Source: Synechocystis sp. PCC 7509 (GTDB lineage: Bacteria; Cyanobacteriota; Cyanobacteriia; Cyanobacteriales; Chroococcidiopsidaceae). From it: DNA of 64,000 nucleotides. A model generated the notes under the pieces. That model made no database searches, was not told the DNA's origin, and saw only the letters and a program-made list of their open reading frames with translations. This document shows, piece by piece, positions 1-7,695 of the stretch. Numbering within the stretch: the first letter of the stretch is position 1; the number at the start of each line of letters is the position of its first letter. The stretch is taken from positions 2,430,324 through 2,494,323 of the forward strand of contig NZ_ALVU02000001.1 in assembly GCF_000332075.2 (NCBI RefSeq), given 5' to 3'. The translations under genes and the position numbers were made by a program.

Positions 1-1
1 T

Positions 2-865
2 AATTTATGGTTGAAACATCGTGATTTTAAACAACCAAATCGTAGCCAAAGTTGGCTAATGACTTGTAACCAACAAACAAAGTATTTAGCAAAATGCCCT
101 TATAAGTCACTAGAGAAATCCAAGGAGATATTTAACTGGATTATTTCAAATATTCCTGCTCACAGCGCCAAGCGCTTAGTAGTTGAGCTATCAGCTTGCT
201 GTGATTGGGGGGTAAAAAATAATTTCATTACCGATAATCCTTTTAAAGGTTTAGCTAGTAAAATTGACCTTAAAAAAGTTAACAGTGAAGATAACGACAT
301 TAACCCATTTAGTAAAGAAGAAAGAGATGCAATCGTTGCAGCTTTTAAAGCTAATTCCTACTATAATCATTATGCTAATTACGTGTTATTTTTATTCCTC
401 ACGGGGGCTAGACCATCAGAAGTTATAGCCTTGCAATGGAAGCATATTAGCAATAAATCTATCTGCTTTGAACAAGCTGTAGTTCGTAGCCCCAAAGGAT
501 TGATGCTAAAACAAGGTTTAAAAACTCAAAGTAAGCGGGTTTTTCCTGTTAATGCCCAGTTGCTTGAATTGCTTAATAGCATGAGGCTAGGCTTAGATAT
601 AAATCCTGATGACTTAGTGTTTCCTGCTCCTACTGGTAGCTGGATCGATATTCACAATTTCAGAAATAGAGCTTGGAAAACAATTATGTCCTCGCTTAAT
701 ATCGAATATCGCAAGCCCTATCAGACGCGCCACACTTTCGTAACTATGGCACTAGAAACTGATGTCAGCATTCCCCAAATTGCTCGTTGGGTTGGTAATT
801 CTCCTCAAGTAATTATGGAAAGCTATGCAGGCACGATTAGAAAAGTTGCAGTACCTGAGTTGTAA
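2..865 (+). CDS. Tyrosine recombinase / phage-type integrase, 5' end outside window
   Basis: The reading frame is open to the left edge, so the first TTG at position 11 is probably internal and the N-terminal part is missing. The visible part has a core-binding region (about residues 30-90, counted from the TTG) and a catalytic domain. The active-site set is readable: Arg134 in ARPSE, Lys171, Arg240 and His241 in YQTRH, and the nucleophile Tyr272 in ESYAG. The usual box-II His three residues before Arg240 is Tyr, and the second His/Trp position reads GN instead of GH. Both changes occur in phage integrases. The family cuts and rejoins DNA through a 3'-phosphotyrosine and serves integrative elements. 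No att site or tRNA target is visible beside it. It marks the left end as possibly mobile, together with the CHAT and DarT-like genes that follow. Confidence 0.85.
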   Translation, partial: NLWLKHRDFKQPNRSQSWLMTCNQQTKYLAKCPYKSLEKSKEIFNWIISNIPAHSAKRLVVELSACCDWGVKNNFITDNPFKGLASKIDLKKVNSEDNDINPFSKEERDAIVAAFKANSYYNHYANYVLFLFLTGARPSEVIALQWKHISNKSICFEQAVVRSPKGLMLKQGLKTQSKRVFPVNAQLLELLNSMRLGLDINPDDLVFPAPTGSWIDIHNFRNRAWKTIMSSLNIEYRKPYQTRHTFVTMALETDVSIPQIARWVGNSPQVIMESYAGTIRKVAVPEL

Positions 866-875
866 TTAAATAAGT

Positions 876-2669
876 TTAGTTCCAATTGCCGACTAAAGTA
901 TAAGCAGACCAAAAATAAGGATGGGTAAGATTAAGTTTAGTGCCGTTTAGGTTTGGTGGTAATACGACACTTTGACCATTAGATAATAAAATGCGATCGC
1001 CTTCTAGTTTAACTTTGCCTTGCAGCAAAGAAAGTTGGGCTTGTCTAAGGGCTTCGCTACGAGTAGGAGCAGTTTTTAGTTGAGAATAAAATTCGCTCAT
1101 CAAAGTCAATGATGCTGTATCGCTGACATACCAAAGACTGCCAATTACAGTTTTTACCCCGGCTTGAAATGCTAACCCCGCAAAACCTAGCTCGGCTTGT
1201 TCGTCGCCTAAAGCTGTTCTACAAGCACTTAGTACGAGCATTTCTATAGTAGGGCTTTTGTTCCAACCTGATTCGCTGGTGTACTGGCGCAGTTTGTCGA
1301 GAGATAGTTTTTCGCCCCAAAATTGAATAAATGATTTACTCTGCTCTCCTTTTTGAAATTCTGCATGAGTAGCTAAATGAATAATGCCGTAACGTTGCTC
1401 TTGAGTTAGAGATTTAAGCTTATCAAGGGTAAATTCTTCATCCAAAAATCCCATCCCCTGCGACCATAGTTTTTTAGCTACTTCTGATATTTCTACGGCT
1501 ACGGCGGGTAAGGGTACTTGCTCCTGGGTACTTTTAGAAATCCCCATTGCCAATAAAGTTGAGGAGCGTAAATCGCTGTAGCGCGTATCAGTCATACCAA
1601 AACTGGGAATGAGCGCAATACTATACTTTTCAATCAAAAACTGCTTGCCATCGTGGAGAGCGGCTAACGGAATTGAGCGCAAATGATTGTCGGCGGAGAT
1701 AATTAGAGTCTGGACTTTATTTGCTTGTAATTCAGCTTCCAATGGAGCAATTAACAATTCATGCAGTTTTTGGGCAGCAGGCAAATAGCTAGTAGTGCCA
1801 GTTTTGCGGGGATTTGTGACTTCTTGGCGAAATTCTAGGGCTAAAAGCTTAATATCTTCGGCATTGGCTCTTAAAGTAATGCGGCGCACAGGTAAAGGAT
1901 CGGAATTTTGGGTAGCATTTTTACTCGGTAGCACGAGAACTAAATCTAACCGATCTTTGAGAGTAACAAAATAGCTTAAAGCGGGTTTTTGTTTAGTTTT
2001 TTGGGAGATATTGTACAACTCTTGAGAAACTTCTCTTAAAGTCGGGGTTCTCGGCGGTGGTAAATCTAATTGTTGAGCGGTGGTTTTTGATTGCTGTTCG
2101 TCAAATAAAGTAGCCGCTTGCTCGGTGGGAGCGCTGCGGAAGGTCTTTTCAAAAGTTGGTCTATCGATGAAGGCTATTTTGCTAGGTTGATTGGGGTCGG
2201 CGGCGGTTTGTCGAACTAAAGTAAATGCGCCAGAAAGCTTACAAATTTGGTTGCCAGAGCGGTAGTAGGTAGTTGTAACTGTACCTGCAAATACACCATC
2301 TGATTGCAAAGTACCGTTAAAAGTATCTGTAATTGTGCCTACTTGGTCAGCATTAGCTTGGTCAGGTTCGCCGGAAGTGCGATCGCTTACTGTAAATCCT
2401 TCCCCCTGAAGTAAGCTATCTTGAATACTAAATTGCGAAACATTTTGCCCTATACCACCCCGCAAAATACCTCCATTTTGATAAAGGGGACGTTGGATGT
2501 CTTCAAACGCGCCATTAACTACACAGCGTCCGCCAGTATAAGCAAAGTTTGGTCTTTTTAGTATCCAGGCAATGCCTTTGTATTCGGGATTTTGGGCGAT
2601 CGCAATTTGTGGTGCAAATCCTCCAAATATTAACAATATTGCTGCACTCAGCCTACCCAACTTCAGCAT
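876..2669 (-). CDS. Secreted CHAT-domain (caspase-like) protein
   Basis: The C-terminal third is a CHAT peptidase-like domain. It has the His in HLATHAEF (residue 435 from the chosen start) and the Cys in LSACRTALGD (residue 483), the caspase-type dyad. I chose the ATG at 2669 because translation then opens with a classical signal peptide (MLKLGRLSAAIL, ending near AIAQ). An upstream GTG at 2732 is in frame but would put 21 extra residues before it. The N-terminal half (residues about 30-160) is not recognised. CHAT proteins are abundant in cyanobacteria and are proposed proteases in signalling, cell death or defence. The export signal points to periplasmic or extracytoplasmic action. The gene follows the DarT-DarG-like gene on the same strand after about 100 bp, so the two could share a transcript. 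The substrate is unknown. Confidence 0.8.
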   Translation of the reverse strand: MLKLGRLSAAILLIFGGFAPQIAIAQNPEYKGIAWILKRPNFAYTGGRCVVNGAFEDIQRPLYQNGGILRGGIGQNVSQFSIQDSLLQGEGFTVSDRTSGEPDQANADQVGTITDTFNGTLQSDGVFAGTVTTTYYRSGNQICKLSGAFTLVRQTAADPNQPSKIAFIDRPTFEKTFRSAPTEQAATLFDEQQSKTTAQQLDLPPPRTPTLREVSQELYNISQKTKQKPALSYFVTLKDRLDLVLVLPSKNATQNSDPLPVRRITLRANAEDIKLLALEFRQEVTNPRKTGTTSYLPAAQKLHELLIAPLEAELQANKVQTLIISADNHLRSIPLAALHDGKQFLIEKYSIALIPSFGMTDTRYSDLRSSTLLAMGISKSTQEQVPLPAVAVEISEVAKKLWSQGMGFLDEEFTLDKLKSLTQEQRYGIIHLATHAEFQKGEQSKSFIQFWGEKLSLDKLRQYTSESGWNKSPTIEMLVLSACRTALGDEQAELGFAGLAFQAGVKTVIGSLWYVSDTASLTLMSEFYSQLKTAPTRSEALRQAQLSLLQGKVKLEGDRILLSNGQSVVLPPNLNGTKLNLTHPYFWSAYTLVGNWN

Positions 2670-2773
2670 ATAAAAACCTAGTACCCTAGCTTTGATGGTA
2701 AACCGAAGCGATCGCAAAACTGAATAATACACACGTCCTATTCGTTGACAATTAAATAATACGCGTCAGTATG

Positions 2774-3970
2774 TTAATTCCGTGAAGGTAAATCTTGATT
2801 ATAAAATTGTCCTTCTGGAAATGGTCTACTAGCAGGCCAATATATTGATACATGAATATCAAGTTTTTTCAGGTAGTCACACATTAGGGGACAAACATCC
2901 TGCCAATCTAAATTTCCTAGTCCACATCCTAATGCTGGCATTGCTAAAGATTTTATACCTTCTTTTTTATAATTTTCTTGAAGCCATTGTAGACCTTGTT
3001 CAATTCCATTAATATCAGAATTATTTCTCCAGTGATGTTTTGTTGGAAATAATAAAAACCCTGTTTCTTCACTGATTTCCTCTAAATTTGTATCCTCTGC
3101 TAGTTCGGTAAATATTGAAGATTCACGCTTATATACATAAGGGCTTCCCATCTTTAAAGTACCATTACGACATAAGTCTTGGTAATAAACATACATATCG
3201 GGAAATCTATATTTAGCTGTTGATGCAAGACCTTTTCCCATAACACCAATACAATTAACACTTATTGTCATTGTTTGCATCCTAGAAAAAAACATATCTC
3301 CCTCAATAAAAGAAATATTTTGTGCATTTTTAAAACGGATGCTTTTTTGGGGCAAAAAGAATGTTTCTGGCTCTACGATAACTGGCAATTGTTTAAAATT
3401 TCCATTGTCATAACTATTTAAAGTTTCTTCTATATTGTGTTTTGCTTTTTGACTTGAAACATAAATTGATTGAATTAAATTTGATGGGACAGATTCCGGC
3501 ACTAAGCATTCAGCCATTATTTTTCTTTTTGAACCATCCTCTGAATTCCACCATTCAATATCTATACCCTTGATAATTTGAGCAGCTACTTCTTTATAGC
3601 TAGAAGCAGGTAAAATGTTTGTTAACTCATTTGCAGCATTACCTGTGGTAATAAAAGTGCCTTGAATATTTAATATGCTTGGCTTGATTGCCAAAACAAT
3701 AATTCCATTGTTTGGATGTTCTCGTAATACTCTATACAACATAGGATTTCGAGGCTGAAAATAGAAATTAGTAAAGTCCCATAAGCTTTTGCCATTTGGA
3801 GTTGTTTTATTTTTGCGATTTAAAACTATTTGATTATCATATATAGTTTTACTTTGAGTAAATTGTTTAGCAACACTTGTGTGAGATAAGATTCCTCTTT
3901 CTAATATAGATTTAAGATTACTACTATGAGTTATGTAATAAAAGCTATCAACAGTTTTTTTGCGTTTCAT
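2774..3970 (-). CDS. DarT-like ADP-ribosyltransferase fused to a DarG-like macrodomain
   Basis: The ATG at 3970 is used; an in-frame TTG lies three codons upstream. Numbered from that TTG, residues about 11-200 match the DarT (DUF4433) fold: the YYITH start with the NAD-contacting His, an NPMLYR segment, and the catalytic-type Glu157 in MAECLV. Residues about 220-385 form a macrodomain of the DarG/ALC1-like type, with GDMF, VNCIG and VMGKGLA. In known DarTG systems DarT attaches ADP-ribose to thymidine in single-stranded DNA and the separate antitoxin DarG removes it through the macrodomain Lys. Here toxin and antidote would be one chain of about 398 residues, and the extra C-terminal domain of usual DarG proteins is absent. 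The gene is AT-rich compared with its neighbours, which suggests transfer. An alternative is a macrodomain protein whose DarT half is inactive. Confidence 0.8.
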   Translation of the reverse strand: MKRKKTVDSFYYITHSSNLKSILERGILSHTSVAKQFTQSKTIYDNQIVLNRKNKTTPNGKSLWDFTNFYFQPRNPMLYRVLREHPNNGIIVLAIKPSILNIQGTFITTGNAANELTNILPASSYKEVAAQIIKGIDIEWWNSEDGSKRKIMAECLVPESVPSNLIQSIYVSSQKAKHNIEETLNSYDNGNFKQLPVIVEPETFFLPQKSIRFKNAQNISFIEGDMFFSRMQTMTISVNCIGVMGKGLASTAKYRFPDMYVYYQDLCRNGTLKMGSPYVYKRESSIFTELAEDTNLEEISEETGFLLFPTKHHWRNNSDINGIEQGLQWLQENYKKEGIKSLAMPALGCGLGNLDWQDVCPLMCDYLKKLDIHVSIYWPASRPFPEGQFYNQDLPSRN

Positions 3971-4100
3971 ATTTAACAAGCTTTTTTCTACCTTTAGTAT
4001 TGAAACTTAATATATATTTGTAATTTAGTGCTGCTTGTTAAACATTTTGCTTTGTCAACAAACAGCGATTATCAATGTATCAGGTTAATGAAATTGTTTG

Positions 4101-5192
4101 CTAAACATTAAATCTAAATAGCAATACATCGCCTTCTTGGACAACGTACTCTTTACCTTCACTGCGAACTAAACCTTTTTCTTTGGCTGCACCCATCGAT
4201 TTATTTGCTACTAAATCTTTATAAGCTACGGTTTCCGCACGAATAAAACCGCGCTCAAAATCAGAATGAATTACTCCGGCGGCTTGGGGTGCAAACATTC
4301 CGGCATGGATAGTCCAGGCGCGAGTCTCTTTTGGACCGGCAGTGAAATAAGTGCGCAATCCTAAAAGCTCGTAGGTAGCCCGAATTAACGATTTTAAACC
4401 GCCTTCTTCTACACCTAATGAAGCGAGAAAATCTGCTCTATCTTCGGCAGGTAATTCTACGAGTTCTGCTTCTACTTGTGCCGAAACTATTACAACTTGA
4501 GCGTTTTCTTGGGCGGCAATTTTTCTAACTTCTTCAACCCATTTATTGCCTGTTGCTAGTTCTTCTTCTGATACATTTGCCGCATAAATAATTGGTTTAT
4601 TAGTTAGCAATCCTAAATCTTTAATTGATGCTAATTCTTCTTCATCTAGGTTCACTTGACGGGCTGGTTTACCTGCATTTAAAGCGGTAATTAATTTTTC
4701 TAATACTAATACTTCTGCTTGAGCATCTTTATTTGCACGGGCTTGCTTGCGAGTGCGATCGCATTTACGTTCAATTTGGTCTAAATCTGCTAAACCCAAT
4801 TCTAAATTGATAATTTCAATATCTCTAGCAGGATCTACCGAACCACTGACATGAATAATATCATCGTTATCAAAACACCGTACTACATGAACGATCGCAT
4901 CTACTTCACGAATATGAGACAAAAATTTGTTGCCTAAGCCTTCGTTTTGACTTGCACCTTTAACTAAACCCGCAATATCTACAAATTCTATCCGCGTCGG
5001 GACAATTTGCTCAGACTTGGAAATGTCAGCTAAAACTTGTAATCGCTCATCGGGAACCGATGCAATCCCTACGTTTGGTTCAATTGTGCAGAATGGGAAG
5101 TTGGCAGCTTCCGCCTTGGCATTGGCAACCAAGGCGTTAAATAAGGTAGATTTTCCGACGTTAGGTAGTCCAACAATTCCGGCTTTGAGCAT
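4101..5192 (-). CDS. ychF: YchF/OLA1-family P-loop NTPase
   Basis: The start is set at the ATG at 5192, giving 363 residues, the usual family length. The longer frame to 5273 adds 27 residues before the conserved MLKAGIVGLPN start. The P-loop GLPNVGKS is at residues 8-15, DIAGLVKG forms the G3 region, and the G4 position reads NVSEE instead of NKxD, the change that gives YchF/OLA1 its preference for ATP. A coiled-coil insertion follows the G domain and a TGS domain closes the protein (FTAGPKETRAWT onward). The family is universal, cytoplasmic and ribosome-associated, and is linked to stress responses. Nothing is odd in the sequence. Head-on neighbours do not suggest an operon. Confidence 0.95.
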   Translation of the reverse strand: MLKAGIVGLPNVGKSTLFNALVANAKAEAANFPFCTIEPNVGIASVPDERLQVLADISKSEQIVPTRIEFVDIAGLVKGASQNEGLGNKFLSHIREVDAIVHVVRCFDNDDIIHVSGSVDPARDIEIINLELGLADLDQIERKCDRTRKQARANKDAQAEVLVLEKLITALNAGKPARQVNLDEEELASIKDLGLLTNKPIIYAANVSEEELATGNKWVEEVRKIAAQENAQVVIVSAQVEAELVELPAEDRADFLASLGVEEGGLKSLIRATYELLGLRTYFTAGPKETRAWTIHAGMFAPQAAGVIHSDFERGFIRAETVAYKDLVANKSMGAAKEKGLVRSEGKEYVVQEGDVLLFRFNV

Positions 5193-5308
5193 GATACTTT
5201 TTCTTAGGCTTACTATTGCCAGGATATCAAAACTACACGCTACTATATATTTTGCACGATGGTGCGATCGCACTTTGCCGAAAACTCAGAAAGGCGATCG
5301 CACTGGGT

Positions 5309-5479
5309 CTAAACTGGTGTAGGAATTGTTTGGGGAATTGGCGCAGGTACGGTTTCGGGGACAGGGGAAGGGATTGGTTGAGGTATAGGACTTGGTACGG
5401 GTTCTGGGGATGGTATAGGTTCGGGTAGTGGTGGCTGAGGATTTGGTTCAGGTAAGGGGCCAGGATTGGGATAAATCAT
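5309..5479 (-). CDS. Possible 56-residue proline-repeat peptide
   Basis: An ATG frame at 5479 runs 56 codons to a TAG at 5309. From residue 4 onward nearly every second residue is proline, separated by Glu, Ile, Val, Ser, Asn or Gln (for example PEPIPSPEPVPSP). The DNA is correspondingly C/T-rich on the coding strand. No convincing ribosome-binding site precedes the ATG. The repeat is imperfect at the DNA level but strict at the protein level, which favours real coding over simple DNA repetition. Such X-Pro tracts are typical of extended linkers or wall-associated segments, and long Pro runs would need EF-P for translation. It could instead be a leftover linker of a lost larger protein. Confidence 0.4.
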   Translation of the reverse strand: MIYPNPGPLPEPNPQPPLPEPIPSPEPVPSPIPQPIPSPVPETVPAPIPQTIPTPV

Positions 5480-5639
5480 AGTTAACCTAACAAGTTATTC
5501 GACTTTAATTTAGGTTAAGTAGTCTAGACAAAATTTTCATCCTTCAAAATAGTTACGACTTGAGATTTGTACAAGTTTAAAAACTAATGATGTTTTTAGC
5601 GACTCAGGCATAATTAGCCCGTGCGATCGCATTATAAAA

Positions 5640-5747
5640 GTAGCGGGAGCGAATGTTTTACACCCGCAAACCCCCAAATGTGGGAATTTCGATAACCCTA
5701 CATTCTTCGTCCTATCAGGCAAAAATTGAACGAGGACTTCCCGCTAC
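5640..5747 (-). ncRNA. Y4: candidate Y RNA in the 3' flank of rsr, without a D arm
   Basis: The ends pair in a perfect 9-bp helix (GTAGCGGGA with TCCCGCTAC). The 5' end lies only about 6 nt after the rsr stop codon, so it should be on the rsr transcript. Inside is the module shared with the three upstream RNAs: UUUUUG, a CCU/AGG hairpin, then CGAAG (complement at 5705-5709), AAUGUAGG and GUUAUC. A distal strand CCCACAUUU can pair with GAAUGUAGG (8 of 9 positions), giving the second helix of a Ro-binding site. Its strand order matches Y3 rather than Y1 and Y2. There is no D arm, and the T-arm position has a diverged loop lacking TTC. It therefore looks like a Y RNA with weak or lost tRNA mimicry. 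A 61-codon frame over this stretch is rejected as coding. Confidence 0.6.
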
Positions 5748-5753
5748 AAAGGA

Positions 5754-7358
5754 CTATAGCTCACCATTCGCAACCATTTGAATAATGCGAGGGATTCCCG
5801 GATCGAAGCCTCCCATATCCCAAGACAAAGGATCGGTGGGATCTACCAAAGTTAATTGGTAAGGTGCAAGGGTGACATACACCGCTTTGATATCTGGGTT
5901 GATTTTCTTACGGTACTGCGCTAAAGCTTGCGAGGGATGCTTATTTCCCGCCCAACTTTCCGAATCAGTCCAAAAGCAAATTACATCGGCTTTGAACTTG
6001 TTTTTAATCATCCAGTCGTAAGCAACAGACGCATCTGTTCCACCGAAGTTTTGGTTACTAGACTTCTTCAGCGCCGAACTAAACGTATCTTTGGCGGTAA
6101 TTCCCAAATAACGAAAGTCGGTAGCAAAACCGCGAATTTCGTAGTTTTTCTCAGCCTTAGCTGTCACCAAAGCCATCGCTGTCGCAATCTCGCAACAACT
6201 CAAACCAACGGAATCAACTACAACGCCTGACATCGAACCGGAGACATCTACAGCGTGCATAAACACTTTACCTGTGGGTTCTACAACCTCAAAAGACATT
6301 TCCAACGCCTTTTCTAAAATGTCTACAATCCGAGGTACGGGTTGCCAAGTTTTTTGGCTGCGTCCGAGTTTTCCCCCAGAATTATAGGTTTTTAGCGCTT
6401 TAAGGACATCAATAGGGTGGATGCGTCCTTTACGAAGATGCTCTTTACTATTTAACGTTGCTTCCAGGCGCTTTAAGTTAGCCTTTCCATCGGTTCGCAA
6501 TACATCTAATTGAGTTAACGAACCTAAGTTACGCAACATTGCACCAATGGGCATTTCTTCAAACAGTAATTGCCATGCGGCTTTGTCCATTTTGCCTACG
6601 GGAGCAGCCATTTCATGAGTTAGGTGTCCTTGAGAAATAGCTTGATGTGTTTGTTCGGGGTTGCGTTTTAGCCATTCGTACCACCAAATTTGAGCAAGAG
6701 CGGGGTTAGGAATCTCTTTAGGCAATTCTTCCCATCCTTTAACTACCCATTCAAACAATTGGCGGTGTTCCTCTGTTGGTGGTTTAACGTGAAATAATCG
6801 CAAAGCATCTCGGTGAGTAAACCCTTGACGTTGTTGATACTTCAATAGCTGGTAAGCCAAGCCTTTGACATCTTCCCGCGATAGCCAAGTTTTGCCCGAT
6901 TCTCGCACCACTTTACCAAAGCCGCGCATAGACTTTGTATAGCTCAACCATTCATAAAAATGGCTACCAGTACGGATAACTGTAGAAAATATTTCTTGAA
7001 ATGCTTGCTTTGCTTCCTTGCTTTCGCCCATTGAGAGCAACACTAAAGCCAAAATAGGAGCGCTGTTGTTGATAGAGCGACCATCACTAGCATAGACAAT
7101 TTCTTTAGCTACGCGGGTGGGGTCAGAGGCGATCGCACTTACCAATACATTAGCAAAGTCATCGGTTAGTTCTTTCTTTCCAGCGTAGTAGGTGCTTGTC
7201 GCCGTCCCAATCAGCAAGCAGCGACGCAACATACCCCAAATGCCAGCATCAAAAGTATAGCCGCCAGAACGTCCTTTAATCATCTCTGCTTCCCGTCCAG
7301 GAATAGTTTGATTTTGGGGAGTTCCCGACTTTTTCTTAGTAAAAAAGTTGTAATTCAT
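5754..7358 (-). CDS. rsr: Ro60 orthologue (Rsr), TROVE plus vWA domains
   Basis: The 534-residue protein has the two-part architecture of Ro60. An all-helical TROVE repeat ring (about residues 20-345) is followed by a von Willebrand A domain (about 365-534) with an intact MIDAS: Asp371, Ser373 and Ser375 in DVSGSMSG, Thr441 in GGTDAS and Asp465 in FWTDSES. In animals and in Deinococcus and Salmonella the ring binds Y RNA on its outer surface and single-stranded 3' ends of misfolded RNA in the cavity. Bacterial Rsr works with Y RNAs in rRNA maturation and stress-induced decay, partly by tethering to PNPase. The ATG at 7358 has a strong GAGGAA ribosome-binding site. Three Y RNA-like genes lie upstream on the same strand (nearest 32 nt away) and one lies 6 nt after the stop, which strongly supports the RNA-binding assignment. 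Confidence 0.93.
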   Translation of the reverse strand: MNYNFFTKKKSGTPQNQTIPGREAEMIKGRSGGYTFDAGIWGMLRRCLLIGTATSTYYAGKKELTDDFANVLVSAIASDPTRVAKEIVYASDGRSINNSAPILALVLLSMGESKEAKQAFQEIFSTVIRTGSHFYEWLSYTKSMRGFGKVVRESGKTWLSREDVKGLAYQLLKYQQRQGFTHRDALRLFHVKPPTEEHRQLFEWVVKGWEELPKEIPNPALAQIWWYEWLKRNPEQTHQAISQGHLTHEMAAPVGKMDKAAWQLLFEEMPIGAMLRNLGSLTQLDVLRTDGKANLKRLEATLNSKEHLRKGRIHPIDVLKALKTYNSGGKLGRSQKTWQPVPRIVDILEKALEMSFEVVEPTGKVFMHAVDVSGSMSGVVVDSVGLSCCEIATAMALVTAKAEKNYEIRGFATDFRYLGITAKDTFSSALKKSSNQNFGGTDASVAYDWMIKNKFKADVICFWTDSESWAGNKHPSQALAQYRKKINPDIKAVYVTLAPYQLTLVDPTDPLSWDMGGFDPGIPRIIQMVANGEL

Positions 7359-7390
7359 TCTGTTTCCTCAGCCTTTGCAGGCAAAATATG

Positions 7391-7515
7391 TGTGATGGGG
7401 CAGGAATCGAACCTGCGACCACTAGATTATGAGTCAATAACCCTAGTTCTTCGGTCTTTACAGACAAGTTGCGAATAAGGATGTTTTAGCGCTCTACCAC
7501 TGAGCTACCCATCAC
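7391..7515 (-). ncRNA. Y1: tRNA-mimicking Y RNA (YrlA-like)
   Basis: The tRNA-like part has an 8-bp acceptor (GTGATGGG with CCCATCAC), positions TA, D stem GCTC/GAGC with a GG-containing loop, variable TGGTC, T stem GCAGG/CCTGC around TTCGATT, and discriminator A. CCA is not encoded. Between the D arm and the variable loop are about 60 nt instead of 17. They contain CCUUAUUC, GCAACUUG, a GUCU-GUAA-AGAC hairpin, CGAAG (complement at 7449-7453) and AGGGUUAU. CUUG opposite CGAAG next to a helix ending in UUAU(C) is the Ro-binding signature of Y RNAs. A Met/Ile-type anticodon loop CTCATAA, flanked by GA/TC and CTA/TAG, can also be drawn, so an interrupted tRNA is the alternative reading. The neighbouring rsr gene makes Y RNA much the better one. 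It ends 32 nt before the rsr ATG. Confidence 0.75.
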
Positions 7516-7528
7516 AAGTTTTTGATTT

Positions 7529-7667
7529 TGGTGTAACAGAGTAGGAATCGAACCTACAAACCTTGCGGTACTAGATCCCGATAACCCTCAATTCTTCGTC
7601 CCTTAAGGGCAAGATTGCGAACTAAGGCTTTTTAAACTAGCGCGTTTACCATTTCGCCACCTGCTAC
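7529..7667 (-). ncRNA. Y2: tRNA-mimicking Y RNA with long variable arm and encoded CCA
   Basis: The acceptor is 8 bp (GTAGCAGG with TCTGTTAC, including G-U pairs), followed by discriminator A and encoded CCA. The D arm is of the leucine-tRNA type (GCG/CGC with AAATGGTAAA), a short variable arm ACC-GCAA-GGT resembles class II tRNAs, and the T arm is GTAGG-TTCGATT-CCTAC. The anticodon arm is replaced by the clearest Y module of the set. CCUUAGUUC pairs over nine positions with GAAUUGAGG, GCAAUCUUG faces ACGAAG (complement at 7594-7598), a CCC-UUAA-GGG hairpin caps the end, and GUUAUC follows. The strand order is a circular permutation of the vertebrate Y RNA stem. It lies 13 nt upstream of Y1, so the array must be processed from one transcript, plausibly by RNase P and 3' tRNA nucleases. 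Confidence 0.78.
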
Positions 7668-7695
7668 ATATACGTCTTTACTTATTTAGATTTTT

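Noticed and set aside
5017-5428. Two plus-strand frames opposite ychF and its 5' flank
   Set aside because: Both are shadows: one is antisense to the YchF P-loop region, the other to the proline-repeat frame, with HIP1 sites supplying open codons.
5537-5722. 61-codon minus-strand frame downstream of rsr
   Set aside because: It lies across the Y4 RNA, whose end pairing and conserved module explain the sequence. The frame has no ribosome-binding site and no protein-like pattern.
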